Below, one piece after another: positions 33,510 to 41,279 of a stretch of DNA of 64,000 bases (position 1 is the stretch's first letter; each line of letters starts with the position of its first letter). A program made the translations under genes and the position numbers. This DNA comes from Gammaproteobacteria bacterium (GTDB taxonomy: Bacteria; Pseudomonadota; Gammaproteobacteria; Pseudomonadales; Pseudohongiellaceae). Below the pieces are notes generated by a model. That model saw only the letters and a program-made list of their open reading frames with translations. It searched no databases and was not told where the DNA came from. Location of the stretch: the NCBI GenBank assembly GCA_041395725.1, contig JAWKZW010000001.1, positions 4,718,501 to 4,782,500 on the forward strand. Reading direction: 5' to 3'.

Positions 33510-34883
33510 TCAGGAGGATTCGAGTTTCTCGGCAGGGGCCCTGCCTCCAAGAATCGGAGTCACCGCACCAAAGCGGCGAAAAACCTCATACATACCCCAG
33601 ACTGCCGCAGCAGCGATAATTGCCAGCATCCCCCAGCGCATCAGACCAGCAAAGAACTGGGCATCCAGAACCGGCATCTGAACCTGATACTGACTCAACA
33701 GAGATCCCCGATCCATCATCCAATGCCAGGCGCTATGGGCTATCAGCGCGGACAGCAGGATGGTCCCTACCCGCTCAGCCACGATGTAGCGAAACAACAG
33801 ATTCAACAACGGGATCACCAGCAGTAGAATCATCAACTGCCCCAGTTCCACGCCCACGTTGAACGCCAGCAACGAAGAAAACAGGTGACCACCGGCAAAC
33901 TGCAGGGTGTCGCTGAACAGAAAGGCAAAGCCGAATCCGTGAATCAGACCGAAACCAAAAGTCACTATCCAGCGGTGGGACAGTCTGGCGCCGACAATGT
34001 TTTCAAAGGCCATGTAAACGATAGACAGGGCGATCAGCGTCTCGATCAGCGGGGGAAACCAGAGCGTTCCCGGCGACAGTCCGAAGGCGGAACCCAGGAG
34101 CGTGATGGAATGCGCCACGGTAAAAGAGGTGACCACCGGAATCAGGCCGCGAATACTGCGCACCGGGATTACCAGGCAGAACAGGAACAGCAGGTGGTCG
34201 AGCCCTTCCAGAATGTGGGTGAAACCCATCGCGACAAAGCGATAAACTGCTTGATACCAGCGCGGATCGAGAAGGACTTCTCCCGGGTTACCGGTGTAAT
34301 TGAAGACCCGCTCGCCACCGCCAGGGGGCAGAAAGCGCAACACGGTCGTTGTCTGATCCGACAGGGTTCCCAGCTTCGGATCCACCGAGAAGTCGGATTG
34401 AGCGGAATCAATGGTAAAGGTGACCTGCATATCCAGCAGCCCCTGACGCCAGAACAGATTGACATCGTCACTCAGCGGCGGACTGGTGATGTTTGCGTAG
34501 GCGTCGTCGTAGCTGCTGAATGACCGGTTGGAGGGCAGCGAGACCCTAACCCGCTCCAGGGACTTTTCTTCAAGCTCCACACCGTTTTCAAAAAAGGCAA
34601 TAGATTCAGTAATATAGACGCGAGCAGCGTCCTGCAGTTCGAAATCGGCCTCGGAGATAATCAGGTAGCCTGGACCGCGGGTCGGGAAAACGATCTCGCC
34701 CAGCGCTTCCATGGGCACCCGCAACAGCACGTTTAGCTGATTGCCTTCCGGTTTGACAAAGGCGTAAACCGTCACCCGCGTAGGGATATCATGAGCCAGG
34801 ACGTAGCCAGAAAATAGCAATAAAAAACAAGGAATTAGACCCTTTAAAACAAGGTGCCTAAGAGATGACACTAGTGCTTGCAT
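33510..34883 (-). CDS. HupE/UreJ-like membrane protein with periplasmic N-terminal domain
   Basis: 457 residues: signal peptide (1-30, cleavage after VLA), a beta-rich extracytoplasmic domain (about 31-210), then about seven membrane helices matching the HupE/UreJ_2 type: GFTHILEGLDHLLFLF, VTSFTVAHSITLLGS, ETLIALSIVYMAFEN and GLIHGFGFAFLF. HupE relatives move nickel or cobalt; this subfamily is uncharacterised. His, Asp and Glu in these helices could pass a metal. Its place among copper- and zinc-dependent enzymes suggests metal handling, which is inference. ATG at 34883. Confidence 0.75.
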   Translation of the reverse strand: MQALVSSLRHLVLKGLIPCFLLLFSGYVLAHDIPTRVTVYAFVKPEGNQLNVLLRVPMEALGEIVFPTRGPGYLIISEADFELQDAARVYITESIAFFENGVELEEKSLERVRVSLPSNRSFSSYDDAYANITSPPLSDDVNLFWRQGLLDMQVTFTIDSAQSDFSVDPKLGTLSDQTTTVLRFLPPGGGERVFNYTGNPGEVLLDPRWYQAVYRFVAMGFTHILEGLDHLLFLFCLVIPVRSIRGLIPVVTSFTVAHSITLLGSAFGLSPGTLWFPPLIETLIALSIVYMAFENIVGARLSHRWIVTFGFGLIHGFGFAFLFSDTLQFAGGHLFSSLLAFNVGVELGQLMILLLVIPLLNLLFRYIVAERVGTILLSALIAHSAWHWMMDRGSLLSQYQVQMPVLDAQFFAGLMRWGMLAIIAAAAVWGMYEVFRRFGAVTPILGGRAPAEKLESS

Positions 34884-35065
34884 GCTTCAACTACCCTGGT
34901 TTGATGATTGTTTGGGTTATTCCAGGCGCTCTCCCGGGAGCCGGCCACCTTAATGCACCAGGTTATCCCGGCGCAAGAGGCAGGCCTGCCCGGCCTGCAG
35001 ATTTCGGCCCCTGGCCCTTTGGCAAATTGTCAGAAATTGTAACTAAGCCGACCGGAAGCTGATCA

Positions 35066-35102
35066 GCGAGTATACGGACCCCCAGTAAGCGAGTATACTC
35101 GC
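35066..35102 (+). promoter_or_regulatory. Candidate operator/promoter of PAL-like copy 2
   Basis: GCGAGTATAC occurs at 35066-35075 and again at 35089-35098, 23 bp apart; the second is part of a perfect 14-bp palindrome GCGAGTATACTCGC (35089-35102). The palindrome includes TATACT (35094-35099), a good -10 hexamer. TATACTC also lies upstream of copies 3 and 4. A regulator covering the -10 would block transcription. Confidence 0.5.
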
Positions 35103-35152
35103 CCTGCTTGATCAATAATGAAAAATCCGCGAGTGGGTATTCGGAGGGAAGC

Positions 35153-36346
35153 ATGACAAAAACTAAAATCACACTGGGGGCCGTTCTAGTCGCAGGACTG
35201 GTAGCTCTCGGCATAGGTCAATCTCAGCTGCAGGAGTCGGCTGTGGCCGCCGCCAATGACGTAATGGCTCCGCATTTTCAGGTCGATCCGTTCTGGCCTA
35301 AGCCTCTCCCCAATCACTGGGTGCAGGGACGTACCATCGGCGTCGACGTTGACGACCGGGATCACATCTTCGTCGTACATCGCGACCAGGAATCCATGTT
35401 CTCGCTGCGCACCGAAATCGGTCTGTATGCAGGCGTGGCTGAGTGCTGTACACCGGCACCGCCAATTCTGGAATTCGATATCGAAGGCAACCTGGTTAAT
35501 GCCTGGGGTGGCGCGCAGGAAGGCGCTCCTTACGTATGGCCGGCTTCAAACCACGGTATCGAAGTTGCCCCTAACGGCGACGTCTGGATCGGTGGCAACG
35601 GTGGCGGTGACTCCCACGTACTGGTCTTCACCCGGGACGGTGAATACATCCGCACCGTGGGTGTTCCAGGCAACGACAGGGACAGTAACTCCACAACTCA
35701 CTTCTCCCAGGTGGCTGAAATTGCCATCGACGTGGACGCGGGTGAAGCCTACCTGGCCGACGGTTATCGCAATCGCCGGGTAGCGGTAGTCGACGTGGCC
35801 ACCGGTGCGTTCAAGCGTTACTGGGGTGCCTACGGCAACCGTCCTGACGACGATGCCGATGTAACCTATACCCCGGGTGAGCCTGGACCCTCACAGTTCC
35901 GTGGCCCGGTTCACTGTGCTGAGCCTTCTCTCGATGGCCTGGTCTACGTGTGCGACCGAGGTGCTGACCGAATTCAGGTGTTCCGCAAGGACGGCACTTA
36001 CGTTCGGGAAGTAATCATTTCCCCGGCTACCCTGTCACAGGGCTCAACCTGGGATATCGCTTTCTCACCGGACGACGAGCAGGAATTCATTTACCTGGCC
36101 GACGGTCAGAACTTCAAGATCTACATCATCGACCGCGAATCCATGGAGGTTCTTTACACCTTCGGTGACGGCGGCCGTCAACCTGGTCTGTTCTATGCAC
36201 CGCACAGTATTGCCACGGATTCGGAGGGTAACATCTACACCACCGAAACCTACGAAGGCAAGCGAGTTCAGAAGTTCCTGTTCCAGGGTATGCGCCCGGT
36301 AACAGTGCGTGACCGCGCCTCAACCTGGCCGGCCTCAGAACTGTAA
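35153..36346 (+). CDS. PAL-like exported NHL-propeller protein, copy 2
   Basis: 397 residues from the ATG at 35153 (preceded by GGAGGGAAGC). N-terminal signal or anchor (about 7-34). NHL-type propeller with every recognisable PAL active-site residue: Arg77 (VVHRDQ), zinc His134 (SNHGIE), Tyr205 (ADGYRNRR), zinc His254 (PVHCAE), Arg269 (CDRGADRIQVF) and zinc His351 (APHSIATD). The PAL Met two residues before the last His is Ala. Predicted to cleave alpha-hydroxyglycine-type intermediates to amide plus glyoxylate in the periplasm. Single gene with its own terminator; nearly identical to copy 3. Confidence 0.75.
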   Translation: MTKTKITLGAVLVAGLVALGIGQSQLQESAVAAANDVMAPHFQVDPFWPKPLPNHWVQGRTIGVDVDDRDHIFVVHRDQESMFSLRTEIGLYAGVAECCTPAPPILEFDIEGNLVNAWGGAQEGAPYVWPASNHGIEVAPNGDVWIGGNGGGDSHVLVFTRDGEYIRTVGVPGNDRDSNSTTHFSQVAEIAIDVDAGEAYLADGYRNRRVAVVDVATGAFKRYWGAYGNRPDDDADVTYTPGEPGPSQFRGPVHCAEPSLDGLVYVCDRGADRIQVFRKDGTYVREVIISPATLSQGSTWDIAFSPDDEQEFIYLADGQNFKIYIIDRESMEVLYTFGDGGRQPGLFYAPHSIATDSEGNIYTTETYEGKRVQKFLFQGMRPVTVRDRASTWPASEL

Positions 36347-36363
36347 AAGCAAGCTGAGAAAAC

Positions 36364-36400
36364 AAAAACCGCGGCAGGTCAATCTGCCGCGGTTTTTTTT
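36364..36400 (+). terminator. Intrinsic terminator after PAL-like copy 2
   Basis: Stem AACCGCGGCAG/CTGCCGCGGTT, loop GTCAAT, followed by eight T and preceded by five A. Lies 18 bp after the stop. Confidence 0.92.
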
Positions 36401-36496
36401 CGCCTGCGAATTCTGACCGGGTTACGCCAGAGACAGGCAAGGCTGCAGTTGCCACGAACTCTGACAAGATCATGCACTCCCCCCTTTTAAACACGA

Positions 36497-36516
36497 TTGA
36501 GTAATCATATACTCAA
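36497..36516 (+). promoter_or_regulatory. Inverted repeat upstream of PAL-like copy 3
   Basis: TTGAGTA-ATCATA-TACTCAA, 7-bp arms, containing TATACT (36508-36513) as a possible -10 element, 73 bp before the ATG. Resembles the GAGTATACTC core ahead of copy 2. Confidence 0.4.
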
Positions 36517-36586
36517 ACCTCACCCTTGCAGCCCGTCGCGAGGCCGATCATCTTTAATCAGGCCCCGGCAATCAGAGGAAATAAGA

Positions 36587-37786
36587 ATGAAGAAACTGAA
36601 ATTATTAACCGGCCTGTCCCTAGCCCTGGGCGTAGTAGCCCTTGGTGTCGGACAAGCCCGCCTCCAGGATCAGGCGATAGAAGCAGCCGCCAATGATGTG
36701 ATCGCGCCCCATTTTCAGGTCGATCCGCTGTGGCCGGACCCGCTACCCAATCATTGGGTTCAGGGTAACACCATCGGTGTGGACGTTGACGAACGCGACC
36801 ATGTATTCATTGTCCACCGTAATTCTGAATCCCAGTTTATGCGGATCCAGGAGATTGGCCTGTATTCCGGCGTCTCTGAGTGCTGCACACCGGCACCTCC
36901 GATCCTCGAATTCGATGTCGACGGTAAACTGGTTAATGCCTGGGGTGGGCCCGTTGAAGGCGCTCCTTACGTATGGCCGGCCTCAAATCACGGCATCGAT
37001 GTTGCACCCAACGGCGACGTCTGGATTGGCGGCAACGGTGGCGGCGACTCTCACGTACTGGTCTTCTCCCGGGACGGTGAATACATCCGCACCATCGGTG
37101 TACCGGGCAATGATCGGGACAGTAATTCCACCACCCACTTCGCCCAGGTGGCTGAAATCGCCATCGATGCAGAGGCTGGTGAAGCCTACCTGGCAGACGG
37201 GTATCGCAACCGCCGGGTAGCGGTAGTTGACGTGGCAACCGGCGCCTTCAAGCGCTACTGGGGCGCCTACGGGAATCGTCCGGATGATGACGCCGATGTC
37301 ACTTACACGCCGGGTGAGCCTGGTCCACAGCAGTTCCGTGGCCCGGTGCATTGTGCCGAACCATCCAATGATGGCCTGCTCTACGTCTGTGACCGTGGCG
37401 CTGACCGTATTCAGGTGTTCCGCAAGGATGGCACCTACGTGCGCGAAGTCGTTATCTCTCCTGCCACGCTGGCTCAGGGCTCAACCTGGGACATCGCCTT
37501 CTCGCCGGATGACGAGCAGGAATTCATCTACCTGGCCGACGGTCAGAACTTCAAGATTTACATCATCGACCGTGAATCCATGGAAGTTCTTTACACCTTC
37601 GGTGATGGTGGTCGCCAGCCAGGGCTGTTCTTCGCACCACACAGCATTGCGACCGACTCCCAGGGCAATATCTATACAACGGAAACTTACGAAGGAAAGC
37701 GGGTTCAGAAATTCGTTTACCAGGGCATGCGCCCCGTAACCGTCAGAGACCGTGCTCCAACCTGGCCCGCGGAAGCCTTGCAGTAA
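36587..37786 (+). CDS. PAL-like exported NHL-propeller protein, copy 3
   Basis: 399 residues from the ATG at 36587 (AGAGGAAATAAGA upstream), signal or anchor in residues 5-35. Same architecture and active-site set as copy 2, shifted by one: Arg78, His135, Tyr206, His255, Arg270, His352. Large blocks are word-for-word identical to copy 2 (for example FSPDDEQEFIYLADGQNFKI), so the two are a recent tandem duplication. It diverges most in the signal region and around residues 79-90 and 121-124. Own terminator at 37806-37840. Confidence 0.75.
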   Translation: MKKLKLLTGLSLALGVVALGVGQARLQDQAIEAAANDVIAPHFQVDPLWPDPLPNHWVQGNTIGVDVDERDHVFIVHRNSESQFMRIQEIGLYSGVSECCTPAPPILEFDVDGKLVNAWGGPVEGAPYVWPASNHGIDVAPNGDVWIGGNGGGDSHVLVFSRDGEYIRTIGVPGNDRDSNSTTHFAQVAEIAIDAEAGEAYLADGYRNRRVAVVDVATGAFKRYWGAYGNRPDDDADVTYTPGEPGPQQFRGPVHCAEPSNDGLLYVCDRGADRIQVFRKDGTYVREVVISPATLAQGSTWDIAFSPDDEQEFIYLADGQNFKIYIIDRESMEVLYTFGDGGRQPGLFFAPHSIATDSQGNIYTTETYEGKRVQKFVYQGMRPVTVRDRAPTWPAEALQ

Positions 37787-37805
37787 CAGCTTCTACCGAG
37801 CAGAC

Positions 37806-37840
37806 AAAAGCCGCAGCGCTCAACGCGCTGCGGCTTTTTT
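37806..37840 (+). terminator. Intrinsic terminator after PAL-like copy 3
   Basis: Stem AAAAGCCGCAGCG/CGCTGCGGCTTTT with a short loop and a T6 tract, 20 bp after the stop. Confidence 0.9.
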
Positions 37841-37939
37841 ATTGCCCGTCATGCCAGTCGGGGCCTGCAGGTCCTCAGGGCGCTGCCAACCAGCCCGGAC
37901 CCGGCACAACAGCACTTTAACTCCCGCGGCCTGCCGGCT

Positions 37940-37946
37940 TATACTC
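37940..37946 (+). promoter_or_regulatory. TATACTC element upstream of PAL-like copy 4
   Basis: Same heptamer as ahead of copies 2 and 3; TATACT could be the -10 hexamer 44 bp before the ATG, with a weak TTTAAC (37916-37921) 18 bp upstream as a -35. Confidence 0.35.
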
Positions 37947-37989
37947 ATCCTGCTGTATCACAAAAGAATAACTCAAAAAGGACAGTGCC

Positions 37990-39192
37990 ATGAAATTTGC
38001 ACCAAGCCCTCTCATCACCCTCAGCCTCGCTGGCGCGCTGCTGATAAGCCTTGGCGTCGGTCAACATCGGTTGCAGCAGACCGCCAGTGCAGCCAGCGGC
38101 TCGCGGCTGGTACCTCAGTTTGAAGTTGATCCATTCTGGCCCCAGCCCCTGCCCAACAAGTGGATTCTTGGTCGAACCATCGGCGTGGCAACCGATGCCC
38201 GTGACCACGTCTACATCGTACATCGGGACCAGAACAGCATGTTCATGAACCAGGAAATCGGCCTGACCCTCGGCCGTGCTGAATGCTGCACGGCGGCGCC
38301 GCCGATCCTGGAATTCGATATCGATGGCAACCTGATCAATGCCTGGGGCGGCCCGTCGCCGGACGGCGAGTACGTGTGGCCGGAATCCAACCACGGTATC
38401 GAAGTCGCACCCAATGGCAACGTCTGGATAGGCGGCAATGGCGGCGGTGACTCTCACGTGCTGGTATTCAGCCGGGAGGGTGAATACATACGGACTATCG
38501 GTACACCCGGCGAGGACATCGACAGCAACAGCACGACCCACTTCTCCCGTGTCGCCGAGATTGCCTTTGACAACGATGCCGGTGAAGCTTATTTTGCCGA
38601 CGGCTACGGCAACCGCCGGGTGGCCGTTGTTGACATGGCCAGCGGGGCTTTCAAGCGTTACTGGGGGGCCTACGGCAATCGCCCGGACGATGACGCAGAC
38701 AATACCTATATTCCCGGAGAGGCATTACCACAGCAGTTTCGAGGCCCGGTGCACTGCGCCGAGCCCTCCAATGATGGCCTTATCTATGTGTGTGACCGGG
38801 GCGCCGACCGCATCCAGGTGTTCCGCCCTGATGGCACCTTTGTCAAGGAGGGTCAGATCAACCCATTGACACTTGCCGGTTCCACCTGGGACATCACTTT
38901 CTCCAGGGACGCTGGCCAGGAATTCATGTATGTCGCGAACGGCGGTGATATGAAAGTCCACATCCTGGACCGTGAAACCCTCGAAGTGCTTTACTCATTC
39001 GGGGAGGGTGGCAGGCAGCCTGGGCTGTTCTTTTCTCCCCATAGCATCGTGACCGATTCCGAGGGCAACATCTACACGACGGAAACCTATGAGGGAAAAC
39101 GAGTGCAGAAATTCGTCTATCGGGGGATGCGAGAGCTGGCAACTATCCGCGAAGGGGCACCGTGGCCCGCCAGTGCGATCAACAACCGGTAA
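37990..39192 (+). CDS. PAL-like exported NHL-propeller protein, copy 4
   Basis: 400 residues, ATG preceded by AAGGACAG. Signal peptide about 1-35. More diverged from copies 2 and 3 but with the same catalytic set: Arg79, His135, Tyr206, His255, Arg270, His351. Shared landmarks GGNGGGDSHVLVFSR and FKRYWGAYGNRPDDDAD. A paired Cys (CC at 99-100) plus Cys256 and Cys268 recur in copies 2-4 and may form disulfides. Monocistronic with its own terminator. Confidence 0.75.
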   Translation: MKFAPSPLITLSLAGALLISLGVGQHRLQQTASAASGSRLVPQFEVDPFWPQPLPNKWILGRTIGVATDARDHVYIVHRDQNSMFMNQEIGLTLGRAECCTAAPPILEFDIDGNLINAWGGPSPDGEYVWPESNHGIEVAPNGNVWIGGNGGGDSHVLVFSREGEYIRTIGTPGEDIDSNSTTHFSRVAEIAFDNDAGEAYFADGYGNRRVAVVDMASGAFKRYWGAYGNRPDDDADNTYIPGEALPQQFRGPVHCAEPSNDGLIYVCDRGADRIQVFRPDGTFVKEGQINPLTLAGSTWDITFSRDAGQEFMYVANGGDMKVHILDRETLEVLYSFGEGGRQPGLFFSPHSIVTDSEGNIYTTETYEGKRVQKFVYRGMRELATIREGAPWPASAINNR

Positions 39193-39211
39193 TCTGCCGC
39201 GAAAATCAGGG

Positions 39212-39237
39212 AAAAGGCCACCCAGCGGTGGCCTTTT
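39212..39237 (+). terminator. Intrinsic terminator after PAL-like copy 4
   Basis: Stem AAAAGGCCACC/GGTGGCCTTTT with loop CAGC, followed by ACTTT. Confidence 0.85.
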
Positions 39238-39331
39238 ACTTTAAAACCTTCGACAATTGACGTATCCGCCAACCAACGTACAAGCGCGAATACCAGGAAC
39301 AAGCAGTAGCAGTAATTTAAGGGAGTCAGTC

Positions 39332-39874
39332 ATGAAACAGACCATTGCATTTTTAATTCTATGCACCGCGCTTGCCTCTTCGGCATTTGCGGCGGAAGAG
39401 CTTACCGTCAACTACCTCTTTGAGGGCACAGTAAGAGCAGATTTCAGCAACATGTCCCGCGGACCGATGAAAGTCGGTGAATTCACGGATTCCCGTGGCG
39501 GTAACCCCAATCTGATTGCGGAAGGCTATGTCGCTGACAGGCCTCTGGCAGCAATTGTTCGTGACGCCCTGGTTCAGGGCCTGGAGAACGGCAAGGCCGC
39601 ACTGGTTGATTCCGGTGAAAACGTGACCCTGGCAGGATCAATCGAGTCCACCCAGGTCCAGCTGGTTGACAATAACGGAGTCAACTCCATCCAGGTCACC
39701 CTGCGCACCCGGGTTCAACTGCAGGGGTCAGGCCGCACTATCTGGGAAACGGTGCTATTCGGTCGCGGCACCGCACCGGAATCGGAGGGGATGAGCAAAG
39801 CAATGACCGATGCCCTGGACCGGACAATACGAGGCCTGGTACAGGATGACTACTTCCTGATCGAAGTGCTCTAG
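39332..39874 (+). CDS. Small exported protein of unknown function
   Basis: 180 residues from the ATG at 39332, which follows AAGGGAGT; upstream in-frame codons give no signal peptide. Clear signal peptide with cleavage after SAFA (residue 20). The mature part is about 160 residues, mixed alpha/beta, with LIAEGYVADRPLAAIVRDAL and later ESTQVQLVDNNG. This pattern recalls the YajG-type periplasmic lipoproteins, but there is no lipobox Cys, so that is weak. Located between PAL-like copy 4 and the nuclease-fold gene. Confidence 0.65.
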   Translation: MKQTIAFLILCTALASSAFAAEELTVNYLFEGTVRADFSNMSRGPMKVGEFTDSRGGNPNLIAEGYVADRPLAAIVRDALVQGLENGKAALVDSGENVTLAGSIESTQVQLVDNNGVNSIQVTLRTRVQLQGSGRTIWETVLFGRGTAPESEGMSKAMTDALDRTIRGLVQDDYFLIEVL

Positions 39875-40011
39875 CACCGGAAACCGGGCAGAGAGCTGAT
39901 CAACAAGGCCTAGCCCCACTGCCCGTAACCCGGGTCAGAACTCGCTTGCACCAGCCGGCAACGATAACGGACTGAACTGGCGGCAGGCCCTGGGCCACGG
40001 TCTCGTTGAGG

Positions 40012-40794
40012 CTAGGGACGGAAGCAACCCAGCTTCTCGCTGAGATCTTCAAGTGGCGCCTGGGTCAGCTCGGGAAACAGGTCAAGGCCACTCAACTGCT
40101 CGATCTCGGCGACCGAGGTCAGTTGTTCACAATGGTGCACATGGAAGGGCAGTTCCTGCGGAAACAGGAATGCCGCCATGTGCCCGCCTTCATCCACTAC
40201 CACTTTGAAAAAACCACTTGGTACCGCACCTGCAGCTGCTGCCGTTGACAGCTGTACGGTTTCGGCAAAAAGCGGGCCCGTTACTACATAAAGGCTGGCT
40301 GTCCGATTGGCCAGGTTACGCACCGCCCACTCCAACCCATACCAGGATCCCCGGTTCAGCTCACTGTTGCGTGGTACGCGATTGGTCAGGAAATTGGCTT
40401 CCGCCCAGAATGGTGTGCCGGCAAAGCTCACCAAGGGGACAAGATAATCGAGTATCAGGTGGTTCCCCTCCCCGGCAGCGGGAAATTCACCGGGATCCAA
40501 CATGCTGGTGACAAACGGGTCGACAAGTGGGGCGCGCGAAAGATTAGTCGCAACTCCGATAGACCCGGCTGTGACCGTATAGGCGGACCAATCGGCAATC
40601 CGCGTGTCGGAATTGAAAGAAAGCGTGTAGATGGAGCGGGCGATAACATGATTGTCTGCTGGTGCCCCGGTCGGACAGCCGGCAAAACAGTGGGCAAACC
40701 GCACTGTCTCGGCCATTGTCGACTGCGGCATCGCGAGCAGGAATCCTGTGCAGAGCAAGGCGAAGAATTGATCGGGCAAAATTTTAGAGCGCAC
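40012..40794 (-). CDS. Exported DNA/RNA non-specific endonuclease fold protein, probably catalytically dead
   Basis: 260 residues with a signal peptide (about 1-28). The body matches the Serratia nuclease family (NUC1, beta-beta-alpha-metal fold): HCFAGCPTG, YTLSFNSDTRIADWSAYTVT, SELNRGSWYGLEWAVRNLA and LYVVTGPLF. The catalytic DRGH motif is replaced by ILDY: the segment LILDYLVPLVSFAG aligns with family xDRGHxxPLxSxAG, placing Tyr117 at the general-base His. The metal-binding Asn is kept (Asn147). Likely a pseudoenzyme or a binding protein. Divergent from the PHM-like copy 2. Confidence 0.7.
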   Translation of the reverse strand: MRSKILPDQFFALLCTGFLLAMPQSTMAETVRFAHCFAGCPTGAPADNHVIARSIYTLSFNSDTRIADWSAYTVTAGSIGVATNLSRAPLVDPFVTSMLDPGEFPAAGEGNHLILDYLVPLVSFAGTPFWAEANFLTNRVPRNSELNRGSWYGLEWAVRNLANRTASLYVVTGPLFAETVQLSTAAAAGAVPSGFFKVVVDEGGHMAAFLFPQELPFHVHHCEQLTSVAEIEQLSGLDLFPELTQAPLEDLSEKLGCFRP

Positions 40795-41279
40795 CTGGCA
40801 GTCTGATCCTTTAATTGTTTGTACTATTTATTTGTTTGTACTGTTTATTTGTTTGTTGTTTTTACTGTTTGTTGATAGTTCTGTGTGTTTATTTTTCCAG
40901 TATCGGGTTTTCCTGGGCTGTGCCCGATTGACATTGACAACCGCGACGCCAGCAACTTTCGGGACGAGCCTACTCCTGCTTCAAACAGGAAAGGATCCAC
41001 CCAAGGTGGCCATATTACTCCCAACCGCGACCTGCTGTGAATTCGAAACGACAAGGGCCGTGCGGCCCACGCTGATTTCCAGGCCGGCAGCGATTCAGAT
41101 CAATCCCTTTCCAGTCAGAGGCTCCTCAGGTTGATTGAAAAAACACCTGTCTGAATGTTTAAAATAACGCCTGATTGCAATATTCAGGAAGTATTGTTTA
41201 CCAACAGCTTCTACTATGCGTCTCATTGGAGTAGTTTAACTACCAATATCAATGAATCCTGCAGCTGAGGACAAACCCT
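40795..41279. other. AT-rich intergenic region before PHM-like copy 2
   Basis: 485 bp between divergent genes. It starts with T-rich low-complexity DNA (tandem repeat at 40818-40851) and contains no supported gene. The promoter of the 41280 gene should be in 41150-41270, but no strong consensus was found. Confidence 0.5.
40818..40851. repeat. 17-bp tandem repeat, two copies plus a decayed third
   Basis: TTTGTACTATTTATTTG followed by TTTGTACTGTTTATTTG (one mismatch), then a partial TTTGTTGTTTTTACTG. It lies just upstream of the start of the nuclease-fold gene (minus strand). Confidence 0.85.
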
